From CAZBQG01 sp964493945 (GTDB lineage: Bacteria > Pseudomonadota > Alphaproteobacteria > Rhodospirillales > UBA2165): a stretch of 18,852 bases of DNA. The number at the start of each line of letters is the position of its first letter. Position 1 is the first letter of the stretch. The DNA is taken from contig CAZBQG010000059.1 of assembly GCA_964493945.1 (NCBI GenBank), positions 1 to 18,852 of the forward strand. The letters run 5' to 3'. A model generated the notes under the pieces. The model was not told the DNA's origin, made no database searches, and was given only the letters and a program-made list of their open reading frames with translations. Below are positions 16,575 to 18,852 of this stretch, piece by piece. Position numbers and translations under genes: made by a program.

Positions 16575-17759
16575 TTACCCCTTACCCGCATAGAATTCTC
16601 GCAAGATGGCGACCACCTCGGGGCGGCTGAACTGGAGCGGGATCGGCTCGCCCTTTTCCAGCATCTCGCGCTGCCTGGTGCCCGAAATATTCAAGCGGTC
16701 TTCATCCCCGTGAGGGCAGGTTCGGTTGGTGGCCATGCCGTCGCATTTGGCGCAATAAAAGGTGATATCGATCTTCAGCGCCTGGGTGATCAGGGCGCCA
16801 TCCCATAATTCATCGAAAATATCCTGGGCATCGAAGGGACCGTAATAATCACCCACCCCCGCATGATCGCGCCCGACGATCAGATGGGAGCAGCCGAAAT
16901 TCTGGCGCAGCACGGCATGAAGCAGGGCTTCGCGTGGTCCGCCATACCGCATTTCGATGGGATAGCCGGCCTGCATGACCGAGCCCGCCGGAAAATAATG
17001 TTCGACCATGGCCCCGATGGCGCGGGTGCGCACGGTTGCCGGAATATCGCCCGGTTTAAGCTTGCCCAGCACCTGGTGGATGAACACCCCGTCGGTAAGT
17101 TCGAGGGCGATCTTGACCAGATGCTCGTGGCTGCGATGCATGGGGTTGCGGGTTTGGAAAACCGCCACCCGGGACCAGCCATTGGTTTTAAATATTTCTC
17201 GGGACTGGGCCGGGCGCAAATAAAGGTCTTTGTATTCGGTGGGATAATCCCCCTCGCCCAGTACGGTGACCGGCCCGGCCAGATTGATCTGGTCTTGGGA
17301 CTGGACCTTGGCGACGCCCGGATGGGCGCCATCTTCCGTGCGGAAAACTTCACGGCATTCCAGCGCCTTGTCGGGTTCGTATTTTTCCGTGATGCGCAAA
17401 ATGCCAAAAATATCTCCGCCCTCGCCCTCGGTGAGCGCCACCTCGTCGCCAATTTTCATGCCGCCGGCCAGATCGGCGGAGGCCGAAAGGGTGATGGGGA
17501 TGGGCCAGAAAATCCCGTCCGCCAGTTTCATATCTTGCACCACGGAACGCCAATCGGCTTCGCCCATGAAGCCATCCAGTGGCGTATAGGCCCCCATGCC
17601 CAGCATCAACAGGTCCGAGGTTTCCCGGCTTGTCATGGGCAGTTGGGGGAGCGTGGCGGCGTGCGCCAGATGATCACCCGATTCGGCTTCGCTGGCTAGA
17701 AGAGGCTTGAGTTGGCCGCCCCCATGGGGTGCGACAAGGGAATGGACGGTTTCCGGCAT
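16575..17759 (-). CDS. sat: Sulfate adenylyltransferase (ATP sulfurylase)
   Basis: Sat interconverts ATP plus sulfate and APS plus pyrophosphate; in sulfur oxidisers it runs towards ATP, in assimilators towards APS. The 394-residue protein is of the homo-oligomeric Sat type, not the CysDN type. It shows the ATP-binding HxxH motif QTRNPMHRSHE (202-212), the second nucleotide motif GRDHAGVG (296-303), ALKIDITFYCAKC (327-339), and ISGT (358-361). Cys336, Cys339 and Cys348, with His350, look like a zinc site. The ATG at 17759 is weakly preceded by a GGA. No APS kinase or APS reductase is adjacent, so the direction of the reaction cannot be decided here. The ThDP enzyme gene follows after 30 bases. 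The upstream 360 bases contain an AT-rich stretch where its promoter probably lies. Confidence 0.95.
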   Translation of the reverse strand: MPETVHSLVAPHGGGQLKPLLASEAESGDHLAHAATLPQLPMTSRETSDLLMLGMGAYTPLDGFMGEADWRSVVQDMKLADGIFWPIPITLSASADLAGGMKIGDEVALTEGEGGDIFGILRITEKYEPDKALECREVFRTEDGAHPGVAKVQSQDQINLAGPVTVLGEGDYPTEYKDLYLRPAQSREIFKTNGWSRVAVFQTRNPMHRSHEHLVKIALELTDGVFIHQVLGKLKPGDIPATVRTRAIGAMVEHYFPAGSVMQAGYPIEMRYGGPREALLHAVLRQNFGCSHLIVGRDHAGVGDYYGPFDAQDIFDELWDGALITQALKIDITFYCAKCDGMATNRTCPHGDEDRLNISGTRQREMLEKGEPIPLQFSRPEVVAILREFYAGKG

Positions 17760-18119
17760 GACTGTTCCGATCTCTATTTTTGGGTTGGTTGGACGCTAAA
17801 TTTTACCGGGCCAGTGCTTTTTCGGGAAGCGGGCCGGCCGGCTGGGCTTAACTTAATGAAATCACCCGCAACAGGATAAAATATTGAAATATAAAACTTT
17901 CTTCATAACAACTTGGTTTTATCCAAAGTCGTTTTCCAAAGCCCGGCCCATCGTCCCGTCCATATAGGCGCCCACCGGGCAGCGGTCAAGCCCGCCCGGA
18001 CCGGGAGCAGGCAAAATCAACTCCATGAGAAACCGGTTGAAAACGACTCCGCGCCCGGCGGACAATGCCGGTGATCTGGTGGACCGTTTTCCCATAGTTC
18101 AAAGGGGTTGCGACAGTCC
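17760..18119. other. Intergenic region between sat and the membrane protein gene
   Basis: This 360-base divergent region holds an AT-rich core (about 17847-17935) flanked by GC-rich DNA, a likely site for promoters of both genes. I could not assign clear -35/-10 boxes. I see no tRNA: no T-loop GGTTC pattern was found, and in particular no selC. Confidence 0.5.
17874..17924. repeat. Inverted repeat GGATAAAA / TTTTATCC
   Basis: GGATAAAA at 17874-17881 and its exact complement TTTTATCC at 17917-17924 face each other across 35 AT-rich bases in the sat upstream region. It could be two half-sites for a regulator, or chance in AT-rich DNA. Confidence 0.3.
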
Positions 18120-18797
18120 ATGACCAAGCGATCCAAAAAAAGGAAGAAAGAAGAACCCGCCGTTGAAGCGGAGGCTGGCGGTCCGGATGATCCGGATGAA
18201 GATAAGCTTTCCGGCGAAGAACGCGGCGGCGATGACAGGCGGGGCAAGGACCGGCGAAAGGGAGGCAGGCGCAAGGGCGATTTTTTGCGCGGTATCCGGC
18301 GAATCGGTCCGGCGGTCTGGGGCTTTGCCCTCGTTTCCGTGGCTGTCGGTTTTTATGGCGGCTATTCCGTATGGAACGAAGTCGGTGTTGAAATCCTGCC
18401 CGACCGGCTGCCTAAGCTGACAACCATGCGCCGCCAAAGGCCGGTTAACCTGCCAAACAGCTTCACGGTCCAGTTCCCGCCCTTCCGGGTGCGCATGACC
18501 ATCGGGGGCGAAAGCGCACAGGCCGTCATCACGCCCTTTATCCAGGTGGACAAACAAGACGAGGCCGAAATCCTCTGCAAAAGCCACACGGTCATTCAAT
18601 TTGCCATCCGCCAGGTGCTGAACCGGCATTTCCGGGGCGCCAGGGGGGGGGACACGGATTTCCAGTCCTTGTCGGGCGAGATGCGCGCGGAGATCAATAA
18701 GATGCTGGCAGCCCAAGTGGTCACCGGTGTCCAGATATTCCCCTGGAAGCCGCCCCAATCGGGCCAGGCTACTGCCCGGGCAGCCACCCGCCCGTAA
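18120..18797 (+). CDS. Single-pass inner membrane protein, weakly FliL-like
   Basis: The 225-residue protein has a long, highly charged N-terminal stretch (Lys/Arg, then Glu/Asp and Arg-rich, 1-62), one membrane helix (about 63-84) and a C-terminal domain of about 140 residues. The C-terminal part, with VITPFIQVDKQDEAE (136-150) and FAIRQVLNRHF (161-171), followed by a helix and VQIFPW (204-209), resembles FliL, a flagellar basal-body protein with a similar topology. This is a pattern-level guess, since FliL-typical residues could not be aligned. The ATG at 18120 has AAAGGGG 12 bases upstream; a TTG at 18108 would add four residues but leaves no spacing. Downstream DNA to the window end (18798-18852) holds no visible gene. 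No flagellar genes are seen in the window. Confidence 0.6.
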   Translation: MTKRSKKRKKEEPAVEAEAGGPDDPDEDKLSGEERGGDDRRGKDRRKGGRRKGDFLRGIRRIGPAVWGFALVSVAVGFYGGYSVWNEVGVEILPDRLPKLTTMRRQRPVNLPNSFTVQFPPFRVRMTIGGESAQAVITPFIQVDKQDEAEILCKSHTVIQFAIRQVLNRHFRGARGGDTDFQSLSGEMRAEINKMLAAQVVTGVQIFPWKPPQSGQATARAATRP

Positions 18798-18852
18798 TCT
18801 GCGAGGATGGCTTTGGGCGCTAGAGCGTTTCAAATTTTGACGGAAGCATAAC

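Noticed and set aside
17760..18119. A tRNA-Sec (selC) gene or other RNA gene in the sat upstream region
   Set aside because: No T-loop pattern or matching acceptor stem was found by eye.
18818..18835. GCGCTAGAGCGTTTC as a possible short alphaproteobacterial palindromic repeat
   Set aside because: Only one copy with a very short palindrome is visible, too little to call a repeat.

Overview
The window looks like chromosomal DNA of a GC-rich proteobacterium, most likely an alphaproteobacterium near Rhodospirillales. That placement rests on gene content, tight gene packing and codon bias, and no 16S gene is present to confirm it. I see sixteen protein-coding loci, one of them broken. There are no rRNA or tRNA genes, no CRISPR array, no insertion sequence and no phage genes.

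Left part (1-7078). A cytoplasmic arylsulfotransferase-like beta-propeller protein is followed by a secreted TctC/Bug-type substrate-binding protein that lacks its transporter. An orphan ABC ATPase faces it. Running away from the ATPase is a plus-strand group: a TPR-methyltransferase fusion, a small thioesterase with the fluoroacetyl-CoA thioesterase (FlK) catalytic spacing, and a PaaK-like CoA ligase. The last two are almost overlapping and probably act on the same CoA thioester.

Middle part (7082-11510). This is a cluster of exported hydrolases. On the minus strand a lipoprotein alpha/beta-hydrolase, now broken by an internal deletion and frameshift, is followed by two secreted amidohydrolase-fold proteins whose coding regions overlap by ATGA. 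A divergent DUF2459 protein follows. A third amidohydrolase-fold protein, a lipoprotein, sits directly downstream of selB. The three amidohydrolase paralogs differ stepwise in the metal-binding HxH motif: HAH intact, H-S-Q half lost, and QSS fully lost.

Right part (11515-18852). selA and selB overlap by GTGA and encode the bacterial selenocysteine insertion machinery. selC and selD are not in the window. Upstream, and separated by a good intrinsic terminator, is a sat (ATP sulfurylase)-ThDP enzyme pair on the same strand. A 360-base intergenic region with an AT-rich core then separates sat from a divergent single-pass membrane protein with a weak FliL-like look.

The most interesting points are the amidohydrolase series with eroding metal sites, the broken lipoprotein hydrolase in the same operon, the thioesterase-ligase pair of unknown substrate, and the sat-ThDP enzyme pair next to selAB.
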